Assembly: GCA_014382345.1 (NCBI GenBank) | Contig: JACNJX010000019.1 | Coordinates: 1-39,928, forward strand | Reading direction: 5' to 3' | Length of the DNA: 39,928 nt | DNA from: Alphaproteobacteria bacterium | GTDB lineage: Bacteria > Pseudomonadota > Alphaproteobacteria > Rhodospirillales > Casp-alpha2 | Shown: one piece after another, positions 25,615 through 33,078 of the stretch | How positions within the stretch are numbered: position 1 is the stretch's first letter | How the letters are laid out: every line of letters starts with the position of its first letter | Translations under genes and position numbers: made by a program | Notes under the pieces: generated by a model | The model's input: only the letters and a program-made list of their open reading frames with translations | Told to the model about the DNA's origin: nothing | Database searches by the model: none

Positions 25615-26217
25615 ATGAATTTTTACCCGCAAGAGCGTATAGCGCTTTTTATTGACGGATCAAACCTTTACGCGGCGGCCAAGGCGCTTGAATTCGATAT
25701 CGACTACAAACGCTTGCTGGCCTTTTTCGCCGAACAGGGACAGTTGGTTCGTGCCCTCTATTTCACGGCTTTGCTGGAAGATCAGGAGTATTCCCCGATC
25801 CGTCCGCTGGTCGATTGGCTGGATTACAACGGCTACACCATGGTCACCAAGCCGGCCAAGGAATTCACCGACGAAGCCGGGCGCAAGAAGGTCAAGGGCA
25901 ACATGGATATCGAACTGGCCGTTGATCTGCTGGAAATGGCCGACAGCATCGACCATGCCGTGATTTTTTCCGGCGACGGTGATTTTCGCCGCCTGGTCGA
26001 GTTCGTGCAGCGCAAGGGCTTGCGCGTCACCGTGGTCAGCACCATGCATTCCAGGCCGCCGATGATTGCCGATGAATTGCGCCGTCAGGCCGATGTCTTC
26101 CTAGAACTGACGGACCTTAAGGCCGAGATCGGCCGCCAAGCCGGGGATCGAGGCAACCAGATTCCGGACGTCGATGACAACGTCGAGGAATTCGACCCGC
26201 AAGTGGAAATCGCCTGA
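25615..26217 (+). CDS. NYN-domain (LabA/PIN-like) putative ribonuclease
   Basis: A 200-aa single-domain protein of the NYN family (LabA/DUF88 type), related to PIN-domain nucleases and thought to act on RNA. The metal-binding acids are all there: D14 in LFIDGSNLY, D98 in GNMDIELAVD, and D121 and D123 in FSGDGDFRRLVEF. GLRVTVVST and ADELRRQADVFLEL complete the fold. The last 25 residues are acidic and probably disordered. AAAGGA precedes the ATG. It is followed after 23 nt by the uracil-DNA glycosylase gene. The substrate is unknown. Confidence 0.9.
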   Translation: MNFYPQERIALFIDGSNLYAAAKALEFDIDYKRLLAFFAEQGQLVRALYFTALLEDQEYSPIRPLVDWLDYNGYTMVTKPAKEFTDEAGRKKVKGNMDIELAVDLLEMADSIDHAVIFSGDGDFRRLVEFVQRKGLRVTVVSTMHSRPPMIADELRRQADVFLELTDLKAEIGRQAGDRGNQIPDVDDNVEEFDPQVEIA

Positions 26218-26240
26218 GTATCCCCTGAAGGGCCTTGGCG

Positions 26241-26918
26241 GTGGGTAACGCAGATATTTCCGGGATCGGTGCGCCGTCCGGGCCAGTAGAGCCCGGAGCA
26301 GATTGCGGACTGTGTCCGCGTCTGGCGGACTTTCGTCAAAACAATCGAACGGGCAATCCCGGCTGGCATAACGCGCCGGTTGCGTCCTTCGGCGGACTGG
26401 ACGGCGAATTGCTGATCGTCGGGCTGGCGCCGGGGTTGCGTGGCGCCAACATGACCGGGCGGCCCTTTACCGGTGATTACGCCGGTGACCTGTTGTACGC
26501 CTCTTTAAAAAAATTCGGTTTTTCCGAGGGCCGGTACGGAGCCACGGCGGGAGACGGTTTGAAGCTGGTCAATTGCCGCATCACCAACGCGGTGCGCTGT
26601 GTGCCGCCGGAAAACAAGCCGGTCGGCGCGGAAGTTGCCGCCTGCCGGCCGTTTCTGCAAAAAGAGATCGCGGCCCTTCCCCGCCTCCGGGTGATTCTGG
26701 CGTTGGGCACATTGTCGCATGGTGCGGTCCTGGCGGCGCTGGGGGAAAAGAAAAGCGCCTATAAATTCGGCCACAATCAATTTCACGACCTTAAAACAGG
26801 TGATCTTATCCTGGCCGACAGCTATCACTGTTCGCGCTACAACACCAATACCCGCAAGCTAACCGAATCCATGTTCGAATCCGTGTTCGAGGACATTCAA
26901 AAGTGTCTTTCTGCGTAA
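26241..26918 (+). CDS. Uracil-DNA glycosylase, family 5 (UDGb) type with iron-sulfur cluster
   Basis: A 225-aa glycosylase that removes damaged bases such as uracil from DNA. Motif A, GLAPGLRGANMTGRPFTGD (61-79), has the small-residue form seen in family 5 (UDGb), which lacks the classical catalytic Asp/Asn. Motif B is HCSRYN at 196-201. Four cysteines, C22 and C25 (CGLCPRL), C120 (NAVRCVPPENKP) and C135, match the [4Fe-4S] ligands of families 4 and 5. I prefer the GTG at 26241, 8 nt after AAGGG; a TTG two codons earlier is too close to that site. Family 5 enzymes also accept hypoxanthine and other deaminated bases. It probably shares a transcript with the NYN gene. Confidence 0.9.
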   Translation: MGNADISGIGAPSGPVEPGADCGLCPRLADFRQNNRTGNPGWHNAPVASFGGLDGELLIVGLAPGLRGANMTGRPFTGDYAGDLLYASLKKFGFSEGRYGATAGDGLKLVNCRITNAVRCVPPENKPVGAEVAACRPFLQKEIAALPRLRVILALGTLSHGAVLAALGEKKSAYKFGHNQFHDLKTGDLILADSYHCSRYNTNTRKLTESMFESVFEDIQKCLSA

Positions 26919-27079
26919 AATCGGGGTGAAAAAAGCCACCCATTGACGATAAGCTCCCGGTTTTCAAAGTTTTTTTTGTGTTTACGGAGTGATTCGGGCC
27001 CCCGGCGGCCATCCCCTCTTTCCACTCGCGTATTCATCCGATATCGTTTTTTATATCCGATGACGTAGGGAGATTGTCC

Positions 27080-27262
27080 ATGACCGCTGAGATCGTCGAC
27101 TTCATGAAGTACCGTGAAATGAAAAACCGCCTGGACAATTCGTCGTCTTCGGATGGGACGGAGGCCATGGAGATACAGCGGGAACCGGAAAGCGAGCCTG
27201 TTGTCCAGCCCGTTCTTGCCCGCCTGGAGGAACTTCGCAAGAAAGACAGCGAACCCGGCTGA
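27080..27262 (+). CDS. Small hypothetical protein, 60 aa
   Basis: A 60-residue protein I do not recognise. It begins MTAEIVDFMKYREMKNRLD, continues with a Ser/Asp/Glu-rich middle and ends in a short charged helix (VLARLEELRKKDSEPG). No membrane segment, signal peptide or cysteine is present. Support for translation comes from an AGGGAGA ribosome site 7 nt before the ATG, a possible terminator right at its stop codon, and codon use like its neighbours. A TTG two codons upstream is less likely. Two ATCCGAT half-sites (27038-27061) sit just upstream and may be an operator. Confidence 0.6.
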   Translation: MTAEIVDFMKYREMKNRLDNSSSSDGTEAMEIQREPESEPVVQPVLARLEELRKKDSEPG

Positions 27263-27284
27263 CAAGCCAGGGGACCGTTTTTTT
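27254..27284 (+). terminator. Possible intrinsic terminator after the 60-aa gene
   Basis: CCCGGCT-GACA-AGCCAGG forms a stem with one mismatch that overlaps the stop codon, followed by GGGACCG and seven T residues. The gap between stem and T-run is a little long. The T-run touches the stop of the convergent DUF4170 gene. Confidence 0.4.
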
Positions 27285-27543
27285 ATTCAACCCTTTTTTC
27301 ATTCGCGCGTTCGTGAAACTTCACCGGGTGTTCGGGGTCCAGCATCCGGTGCAGATGGACGATGACGTATTTGACGTTGGCTTCATCGACGCGGGACTGG
27401 CTGGCGCCACGCCACGCCTTTACAGCGGCATCGTAGTTGGGAAAGATGCCGATGACGTCCAGGGCGTCGGGATGAACGAAGTTTTCACCCTGAGGGTCTT
27501 CGACCTCTCCGCCGAAAACCAGATGTAAAAGCGGCTTGTCCAT
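27283..27543 (-). CDS. DUF4170 family protein
   Basis: An 86-aa cytosolic protein matching DUF4170, a short family found almost only in alphaproteobacteria and with no known function. The family look is LHLVFGGEVEDPQG, then ALDVIGIFPNYDAAVKAWR and YVIVHLHRMLDPE. No catalytic motif is visible. AGGAGAG lies just before the ATG, so the start is well supported. It is a single gene, convergent with the 60-aa gene and divergent from the GST gene across 119 bp. Confidence 0.88.
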   Translation of the reverse strand: MDKPLLHLVFGGEVEDPQGENFVHPDALDVIGIFPNYDAAVKAWRGASQSRVDEANVKYVIVHLHRMLDPEHPVKFHERANEKRVE

Positions 27544-27662
27544 GACATTCTCTCCTGAAAAAAATTAGGTGCGCGCCCAGGAGACGCACCTGTAGATTAC
27601 CCGCCTGCCCGCGAAGGCTCAAACACCGGATGAGGCAACGTCCAAAAAGGAAGCAATGAACA

Positions 27663-28358
27663 ATGATCGAACTCTACACCTGGCCGACGCCCAATGGGCA
27701 CAAGGTCCATATCATGCTGGAGGAAACCGGCCTGCCCTACACGGTGAACGCCATCAACATCAACAAGGGCGATCAGTTCGATCCGGAATTCCTGAAAATC
27801 AGCCCCAATAACAAAATGCCGGCGATTGTGGATCCGGACGGGCCGGATGGTAAGCCTTATTCGCTGTTTGAATCCGGCGCCATCCTGATGTACCTGGCGG
27901 AAAAAACCGGAAAATTCATGCCCTCCGAAATGGCGGCGCGCTATCAGGTCATCCAGTGGCTGATGTTTCAGATGGGCGGGATTGGACCTTTGCTTGGCCA
28001 GGCCCACCATTTTCGCCAGTACGCGCCCGAGAAAATCCCCTACGCCATTGACCGCTACACCAACGAGGCCGGGCGGCTTTATGGCGTACTCGAGCGGCGG
28101 TTGGCCGAGGTGGAGTATCTGGCCGGCGACTATTCCATCGCCGACATGGCGGCTTTCCCCTGGACGCGGTCGCATGAGCGTCAGGGCCAAAACCTGGACG
28201 ATTTCCCGAACGTCAAACGCTGGTTCGCGGCAATCAACGCGCGCCCCGCCGTGGAACGCGCGCTCAAAGTCCTGGCCGACCGGCGCAAGCCGAATTTCGA
28301 AAAAGACGAGGAAGCCCGCAAAAACCTGTTCGGCGCGGCGCAATACGAAAAGCGTTAA
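27663..28358 (+). CDS. Glutathione S-transferase family protein (YfcG/YghU-like)
   Basis: A 231-aa GST with the thioredoxin-like N-terminal domain (1-80) and helical C-terminal domain (85-215). The start [20 protein letters not shown] with TPNGHK, then [11 protein letters not shown] and [12 protein letters not shown], match the Ure2p-like/nu class. Members such as E. coli YfcG and YghU act as disulfide reductases using two glutathiones rather than as classical transferases. Thr and Asn in the TPNG segment replace the usual catalytic Tyr or Ser. [12 protein letters not shown] in the C-terminal domain is the N-capping motif. A purine-rich ribosome site precedes the ATG. It appears to be a single gene; the substrate is unknown. 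Confidence 0.92.
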   Translation: MIELYTWPTPNGHKVHIMLEETGLPYTVNAININKGDQFDPEFLKISPNNKMPAIVDPDGPDGKPYSLFESGAILMYLAEKTGKFMPSEMAARYQVIQWLMFQMGGIGPLLGQAHHFRQYAPEKIPYAIDRYTNEAGRLYGVLERRLAEVEYLAGDYSIADMAAFPWTRSHERQGQNLDDFPNVKRWFAAINARPAVERALKVLADRRKPNFEKDEEARKNLFGAAQYEKR

Positions 28359-28415
28359 GGTATCCCTGCCCCGGCGTTTTCCATGGCCGGAGCGGCGCGG
28401 TCCTTTATCGTTGGA

Positions 28416-29303
28416 TCAGACGGCGAACCGGTAGGCGAGAATTTTGTGGGCAAGCTTTGCCGCCAGGAAGTCGCAAGCGTGAAGCCCTTCGATAGGCGCC
28501 AGCTCGCAGATATCGGCGCCGACCACGGTGGCCGCCTCGCAAGCCCCCCGGATGACCGGCATGACATCGTCCCAAAACAGGCCGCCCGGTTCGGGCGTAC
28601 CGGTGGCCGGCATCAGGCTGGCGTCGAATCCGTCGAGGTCGAAGGTTAAATAGACCGGGCGCCCGGCCAAGTGGGATAAAATTTCCTCCACGTTCCAGCC
28701 GCGCCTGTCCTTACCCCAGTACACATGAATACGGTCGCGATTGCCGTCCAGGTATGCAGCCTCACCTGCCGAAATGTTGCGTATACCGAACGACACCAGG
28801 GACAGGCTGGGATTATCCAGACACCGCCGCATGGCGGCGGCATGGGAAAAATGTTCGCCTTCGTAGCCGTCCCGCAAATCCGCGTGCGCGTCGAATTGCA
28901 GAATGACCAGATCCTCGTGGCGCTCGGCGAAAGGCCGGATGGCGCCCGCAGTCAGTGAATGTTCGCCGCCGAAAATTAGAGGAAAACGCCCCTCGTCTAG
29001 GATTCCACCGACAATTCCTTGCAGTTGATTCACGGCGGCCTCGACGCCATCCGCGATGGCAAAGGGCGCCAGGGTGGATACCTGAAATTCGTGGAACGGT
29101 TCACGCCATAATTCTTCGTCGAACAGTTCGACCTGGTGCGAGGCATCAATGATCGCCTGTGGTCCGCGCGCCGTACCGCCGCCGTAGCTGACCGAGCCTT
29201 CCAGCCCGAAAGGAACGACCGTGACTCCCGGTTTGTCCGTGGACGCGCCCGCGTTTTCCCCGGACAGACCGAGGAACCCTTTTTCCGGCGGTAGGAGTTT
29301 CAT
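28416..29303 (-). CDS. speB: Ureohydrolase, agmatinase type
   Basis: A 295-aa manganese ureohydrolase of the arginase/agmatinase family. The metal ligands are H115 (GGEHSL), D138, H140 and D142 (FDAHADLRD), and D222 and D224 (TFDLDGFDAS). MPATGTPEPGG is the usual substrate-side loop. By similarity it hydrolyses agmatine to putrescine and urea, but it could act on another guanidino compound. It is the third gene of a minus-strand operon, 8 nt after the deoxyhypusine-synthase-like gene, which itself follows the ornithine decarboxylase gene. No arginine decarboxylase gene is present in the window, so its substrate may be a guanidino-polyamine made by the neighbour; that is inference. No clear ribosome site is seen at the ATG. 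Confidence 0.9.
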   Translation of the reverse strand: MKLLPPEKGFLGLSGENAGASTDKPGVTVVPFGLEGSVSYGGGTARGPQAIIDASHQVELFDEELWREPFHEFQVSTLAPFAIADGVEAAVNQLQGIVGGILDEGRFPLIFGGEHSLTAGAIRPFAERHEDLVILQFDAHADLRDGYEGEHFSHAAAMRRCLDNPSLSLVSFGIRNISAGEAAYLDGNRDRIHVYWGKDRRGWNVEEILSHLAGRPVYLTFDLDGFDASLMPATGTPEPGGLFWDDVMPVIRGACEAATVVGADICELAPIEGLHACDFLAAKLAHKILAYRFAV

Positions 29304-29311
29304 TGTACGAA

Positions 29312-30358
29312 TTAACGTTCGAACAGAGATGCGAACCGGCGTTGCCGGCGGTTTCCCCAGTGCCCCCGGTGGTAGGCGTCACTGGCGAGAAGCGGCATGA
29401 CGCTTCCGGCTTCGGCAAAAACCATCTGTTCCAGCGCGGTGTCCACCTTGCCCCATGAGGAGGCTTCCTTGAGGGTCGAACTGCTGCACGCCCCGTCGCG
29501 CACGTCCGCGACGGTAATCTGCACGGCGTATTTATGCATGTCCACGTCATGGCCGAGGATTTCCGCGCAAACAACGGTGTCCTGGGCAAAGTTTTTCGGT
29601 ACGCCGCCGCCAATCATCAACAGGCCGGTGGTCCCGGCCTTGATCTTGATGTCGGTCAGTTCGCGGAAGTCCCGGACGGAATCGATGGTGACATGACGGT
29701 CAGGGTTGCGGTCCTGGTGTACGACGAGACCGAAACCGGCGCTGCAATCGGTAAAGGCGGGGCAGAAGATGGGCACGTCGTTTTCAAAGGCCGTCTGCAC
29801 CAGCGAGCCTTCCTTGCGGGCCTTGCCGCCGGCCAGCCAGGAACCCATTTCGCGGATGAATTCGCGCGATGTATACGGGCGCGGCTCCAGCCCATCGGCG
29901 ATTTCGGCAATGGCGTGGTCACAGGCTTGGAGGTCTTCTTCGTCGATGTAGGTGTCATAGATGCGGTCGATATAAAGGCTTCTCAGATAACCGTCGTCAA
30001 CCTCAGCGCTGCCCTGATAGTGCCGGTTGCCCAGGGCTTCGAAGAAATCCATATCGACGATACTGGCGCCGGTGGAAACGATGGCATCCACCATGTTGTA
30101 TTTTATCAGGTCGGCATAGATGTCCATGCAACCGCCGGCCGAAGTCGACCCAGCCAGGGTCAGAATGATCGAGCAGTTATCATCGGCGAGCATGGCGTTA
30201 TAGATATCCGCCGCCCGTGCCAGGTCCCGTGAGGTGAATGACATTTTCGCCATGCCGTCGATGATGGGACGGGCGTCGAAAGACGTCATGTCGATATGCT
30301 CGATCGGCGTGCTGAGCAGATCGGCTTTCTTGTCCTTGATGTCGGCTATCGATGTCAT
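29312..30358 (-). CDS. Deoxyhypusine-synthase-like protein (probable polyamine aminobutyltransferase)
   Basis: A 348-aa member of the deoxyhypusine synthase (DHS) family, NAD-dependent enzymes that transfer an aminobutyl group from spermidine to a lysine. LTLAGSTSAGG (67-76), CPAFTDCSAG (199-208) and SSWGKVD with K304, the expected imine-forming lysine, are conserved. The eukaryotic GGVEED region is replaced by STGASIVDMDFFEALG (95-110), and the GGGV-x-K-H-H loop reads GGGVPKNF. Bacteria have no eIF5A, so the acceptor is probably a small amine, giving homospermidine or a related polyamine. The ATG at 30358 has an AGGGAA site; an open frame running further upstream into the decarboxylase gene has none. 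It lies 38 nt after ornithine decarboxylase and 8 nt before speB. Confidence 0.88.
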   Translation of the reverse strand: MTSIADIKDKKADLLSTPIEHIDMTSFDARPIIDGMAKMSFTSRDLARAADIYNAMLADDNCSIILTLAGSTSAGGCMDIYADLIKYNMVDAIVSTGASIVDMDFFEALGNRHYQGSAEVDDGYLRSLYIDRIYDTYIDEEDLQACDHAIAEIADGLEPRPYTSREFIREMGSWLAGGKARKEGSLVQTAFENDVPIFCPAFTDCSAGFGLVVHQDRNPDRHVTIDSVRDFRELTDIKIKAGTTGLLMIGGGVPKNFAQDTVVCAEILGHDVDMHKYAVQITVADVRDGACSSSTLKEASSWGKVDTALEQMVFAEAGSVMPLLASDAYHRGHWGNRRQRRFASLFER

Positions 30359-30396
30359 GATCAATTCCCTGGATACTGTTAAAACGGGGCTACGGC

Positions 30397-31608
30397 CTAG
30401 AGGGCTTTGGAGCAAAGGCTTGCGGCTTCTGGCCTGTCCGTTTCGCGTGTGGCGGCCCGCCGCCCATACAGGGTCAGCAACGGCGCGTCGGTCAGGAGGG
30501 CCGTGGCATCGGAATGGAACCCGTTGAATTTGGTTCGCATGGTGCATCCATAGGCGCCGGTCTGGCCGATTTCGATATAGTCGCCCTCGCGCATATCCTC
30601 GGGCAACAGGAAGGGTCCCTTCATGAAGTCCATGCCGTCGCAGGTCGGCCCGTAGAAGGTGTACGGGGTAAGCGCCGGAGACAGTCTGCCGACCGCCCGG
30701 ATGGCGCGTGCCGGAAAGATGAAACCGGGAACGCCGGCGTCGAAAAGGCTGCCGTAGGTGCCGTCGTTGATGTAAAGACGTTCGCCCCGGCGTAGCTCGA
30801 CGCGGACCAGTGTCGATGCGGACTCGGCAACCAGGGCCCGACCCGGCTCTGCCCAGAATTCGCACGTGTCACCGACCGGCAGCGTCTTTAACGCCATAAC
30901 GATCTCGCTCATGTAGGCGTTAAGGGGGGGTGGAGACATATCCTGGTATAGAGACGGGAACCCTCCGCCGATATCGACAACATCCAGCATCATCCCGGAC
31001 GACACGATCAGGTCTCTGACCAGATGGATGGCGGTGCCGTAGGCGGATGGATTCATGCATTGGGAGCCGACATGAAAACAGACCCCGAGCCGTTGTGCCA
31101 GCGGCCGGCTCCGCAGTAGAAGGCCCACGGCCCTATCCTGCCCAACGCCGAATTTGGATGATAGGTCCAGTTCGGCGTGGAAATTGGGAACGGAGAGGCG
31201 CAGCATCAGGGTAAGGTCTCCAGCGCCGTCCGTGGCGGATATGATCTTGTCCAGTTCATCAACGGTGTCGAAGACGAAGTCACGAACGCCATAGCGGAAA
31301 TAGGCAAGCCGAATGTCGTCGCGGTTCTTGACCGGATGCATGTACGAAAGATGCGCCTCGGGAAACCGTTCGGCCGTGAGCTTTATTTCCGCGATCGATG
31401 CGACGTCAAAACGGCGGACGCCCCCGGCATGGACGGCATCGAGGATCTCCGGGCGGGGATTGGTCTTAACGGCATAAAGAATTTCGCCCGGGAAATTCCG
31501 GGTGAAATAACGGCTTGCGCGGGTGGCGGCGCCGGGCCTGAGGCAGGTTACGGAGATGGAAGGTGCTAAAGCGCGAACCAGCGACCGGGCAGAATTGAAT
31601 TGGTCCAT
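30397..31608 (-). CDS. Ornithine decarboxylase, fold-type III (alanine-racemase-like)
   Basis: A 403-aa PLP decarboxylase of the eukaryotic-type ornithine/diaminopimelate/arginine decarboxylase fold. The PLP lysine is K48 in YAVKTNPRPEIL. CFHVGSQCMNP, VVDIGGGFPSLY and EFWAEPGRALVAE bind the phosphate. GPTCDGMDFM provides the active-site cysteine and aspartate typical of ornithine decarboxylase rather than diaminopimelate decarboxylase. It would make putrescine. The ATG at 31608 has AGGAG 10 nt upstream; a frame extending to 31674 has no site. The last 25 residues go beyond the usual end. It heads the three-gene polyamine operon and is preceded by an unusually long AT-rich leader. Some family members prefer lysine or carboxynorspermidine. 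Confidence 0.9.
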   Translation of the reverse strand: MDQFNSARSLVRALAPSISVTCLRPGAATRASRYFTRNFPGEILYAVKTNPRPEILDAVHAGGVRRFDVASIAEIKLTAERFPEAHLSYMHPVKNRDDIRLAYFRYGVRDFVFDTVDELDKIISATDGAGDLTLMLRLSVPNFHAELDLSSKFGVGQDRAVGLLLRSRPLAQRLGVCFHVGSQCMNPSAYGTAIHLVRDLIVSSGMMLDVVDIGGGFPSLYQDMSPPPLNAYMSEIVMALKTLPVGDTCEFWAEPGRALVAESASTLVRVELRRGERLYINDGTYGSLFDAGVPGFIFPARAIRAVGRLSPALTPYTFYGPTCDGMDFMKGPFLLPEDMREGDYIEIGQTGAYGCTMRTKFNGFHSDATALLTDAPLLTLYGRRAATRETDRPEAASLCSKAL

Positions 31609-31917
31609 TTCATGGGAACTCCTGCGGACTGTTTCACCCTGAACCGCCCTTATAACAGGATCGGAAAAAGCCAAATAAAGCTGTTTTTATCTGCTGTAAA
31701 GAATAAAAATGCACAGATGCGAAGAATATAAAAAATGCCGTTCGGACAACCTGTGCGCCTGCGCCGCAATGCGTTGAAATTACTTGATTTATTGTAGATT
31801 TAATCAGCCTGAATTTTGCCGTATCTGATGCCGGCGATTGAGACTTCATCGGACCCGGCAATACGGTCCAGGCGGAAGCGTTTTGCATCCAATGGAAACC
31901 GTTTATTAGAGAAACGT
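31609..31917 (-). promoter_or_regulatory. AT-rich leader/promoter region of the polyamine operon
   Basis: This 309-bp gap lies between the TauD-type gene stop and the decarboxylase start, both on the minus strand. It is clearly more AT-rich than its neighbours. A TTTACA box, 17 bp and TATTTG (minus strand, about 31673-31701) is a possible promoter; TATAAG lies closer to the gene. A GC-rich segment followed by a TTTTTT run near 31733-31760 could be a weak terminator or attenuator. No gene is visible: open frames here lack ribosome sites. Conserved leader RNAs are known before alphaproteobacterial ornithine decarboxylase genes, but I cannot match one by eye. Confidence 0.35.
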
Positions 31918-32754
31918 TTAAAACGCAGGCCCACCGGAAACGGTGAGGCGCCAGATGGTGCGGTGTTTGGCCGGATCCAGGTTTTTCGTCGTCGCCGAAT
32001 GCATGGTCGCCGCGTTGTCCCAGGCGACGACGTCGCCGGCCCGCCAATTGTAGCGCATGCGGAAGCGGTCCTGCAGGCAGTGGCGGAAGATGTCCTTTAT
32101 CAGGTCCGCGCTTTCGTCAGCCTCCAAGCCTTCAATATGCGTCGTGTAGCCCGGATTGATATAGATGGCCTTGCGCCCGGTTTCCGGGTGGGTGCGGACA
32201 ACCGGCTGCGGACACGGCGGCGGCGGGGTCACGTCCAGCTTGGAAAAAATATCGCGCGGCACATGGTTGTAGTCGTGCATCGCGATCAGTCCGTGGAGCC
32301 GGTCCTGCATATCGCCGGGCATGGCATCGTAGGCCGCGGTCAGGTCGCAGAACAGCGTGTCGCCGCCTTCATCCGGGACCTCGCGGGCATAGAGGAACGT
32401 CGCCTTGGCCGGGTTGGGTTTATAGGACACGTCGGAATGCCAGAACGTGCCGGCATCTTTCATCCCCTTGGGCTGCCCGTCCCCGTTGACGCGGTTGGAC
32501 AGCACCATGATCAGTGGCGTATCCGGGTGATGGAAATGTTTGAACAGGTGCGGTTCCAGGTCGTTGCCGAGGATGCGTGCGGCGTCGATGGCGTTATCCG
32601 GGCTCATGTCCTGATCGCGGAACACGATCAGGCGGGAATCCAGAAAGGCCTGATAGACTGCGCGGCGGTCTTCGCCGTCCAGGGGCCGGGACAGATCGAT
32701 ACCGGAAATTTCGGCCCCGAAGCCTTCTTCCAGCGGTGTAACGGTAATGGTCAT
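31918..32754 (-). CDS. TauD/TfdA family 2-oxoglutarate-dependent dioxygenase
   Basis: A 278-aa iron(II)/2-oxoglutarate dioxygenase of the TauD/TfdA family. The iron ligands are H106 and D108 in FWHSDVSY and H251 in ATMHSAT. The 2-oxoglutarate-binding arginines are R264 and R268 in HRTIWRLTVSG. The N-terminus (VTPLEEGFGAEISGIDLSRPL) and GGDTLFCDLTAAYDAMP match the family well. Members hydroxylate taurine, alkyl sulfates, phenoxyacetates, fumonisin-type amines and others; the substrate is not evident. A GGGAGACG ribosome site is present. Upstream is a promoter with four TTAGACTC boxes, and the gene diverges from the MerR-cyclase fusion, so it may be that regulator's target. Confidence 0.92.
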   Translation of the reverse strand: MTITVTPLEEGFGAEISGIDLSRPLDGEDRRAVYQAFLDSRLIVFRDQDMSPDNAIDAARILGNDLEPHLFKHFHHPDTPLIMVLSNRVNGDGQPKGMKDAGTFWHSDVSYKPNPAKATFLYAREVPDEGGDTLFCDLTAAYDAMPGDMQDRLHGLIAMHDYNHVPRDIFSKLDVTPPPPCPQPVVRTHPETGRKAIYINPGYTTHIEGLEADESADLIKDIFRHCLQDRFRMRYNWRAGDVVAWDNAATMHSATTKNLDPAKHRTIWRLTVSGGPAF

Positions 32755-32792
32755 GTTCGGATCGTCTCCCCGAGAAAGCCTCCCGTTCTTTA

Positions 32793-32822
32793 ATCATAAT
32801 ATGGCTCCGCCGGATAATACAA
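32793..32822 (-). promoter_or_regulatory. Candidate promoter of the TauD-type dioxygenase
   Basis: On the minus strand TTGTAT (32817-32822), an 18-bp spacer and TATGAT (32793-32798) lie about 40 bp before the start codon. The TTAGACTC boxes begin 19 bp beyond the -35 box, the position expected for activator sites. Confidence 0.5.
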
Positions 32823-32841
32823 TCGGTGGTCCTTCTTCTAT

Positions 32842-32923
32842 TTAGACTCATAGAATTAGACTCTTGAGTGTTTAGACTCCTGGATTCCGGTTGGTGAATA
32901 TAGTTAACGGTATAATTAGACTC
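32842..32923. repeat. Four exact TTAGACTC direct repeats (probable operator array)
   Basis: Exact octamers TTAGACTC occur at 32842-32849, 32856-32863, 32872-32879 and 32916-32923, all in the same orientation. Start-to-start spacings are 14, 16 and 44 bp. Three of the four extend to TTAGACTC[TC]TG. Four identical octamers in 82 bp is far beyond chance. They lie between the divergent dioxygenase and cyclase genes and read GAGTCTAA toward the dioxygenase. A perfect TATAAT (32911-32916) abuts the fourth copy on the plus strand. Confidence 0.8.
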
Positions 32924-32982
32924 TTGTTTGTGGTAAAATATCATAATTTCAATAAGTTAAATTGTTTATGTCGGTGTACTTA

Positions 32983-33026
32983 TTAGACAGTTTGACCTTT
33001 TGTGGCTCATCAGTTAAGCTGTCTAA
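32983..33026 (+). promoter_or_regulatory. TTAGACAG / CTGTCTAA inverted repeat in the cyclase promoter
   Basis: TTAGACAG (32983-32990) and its exact reverse complement CTGTCTAA (33019-33026) flank a 28-bp segment. Inside it lies TTGACC (32992-32997), a -35-like box with TAAGCT 17 bp downstream. The first six bases match the TTAGACTC boxes, so the same factor may bind both. The dyad ends 52 bp before the start codon of the MerR-cyclase gene and could be its autoregulatory site. Confidence 0.6.
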
Positions 33027-33078
33027 ATAATTCGTTAAGAAGCATATGGGGAATTCCGGAAAACCGGAAATCAATTAA

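Noticed and set aside
26943-26956. TTGACGATAAGCTC, also present at 39378-39391
   Set aside because: A 14-base repeat looks striking, but a few such matches are expected by chance in 40 kb (about n squared over 2 times 4 to the 14). Both sit in intergenic DNA, yet the flanks differ.
29312-30865. 517-codon reading of the deoxyhypusine-synthase-like gene
   Set aside because: The first 169 codons overlap the decarboxylase gene in another frame and have no family similarity or ribosome site. The ATG at 30358 gives the correct N-terminus.
32842-33026. TTAGACTC boxes as a CRISPR array or replication iterons
   Set aside because: The units are only 8 bp with irregular spacing, no spacer-length pattern, no cas genes and no replication gene nearby. 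An operator array fits better.
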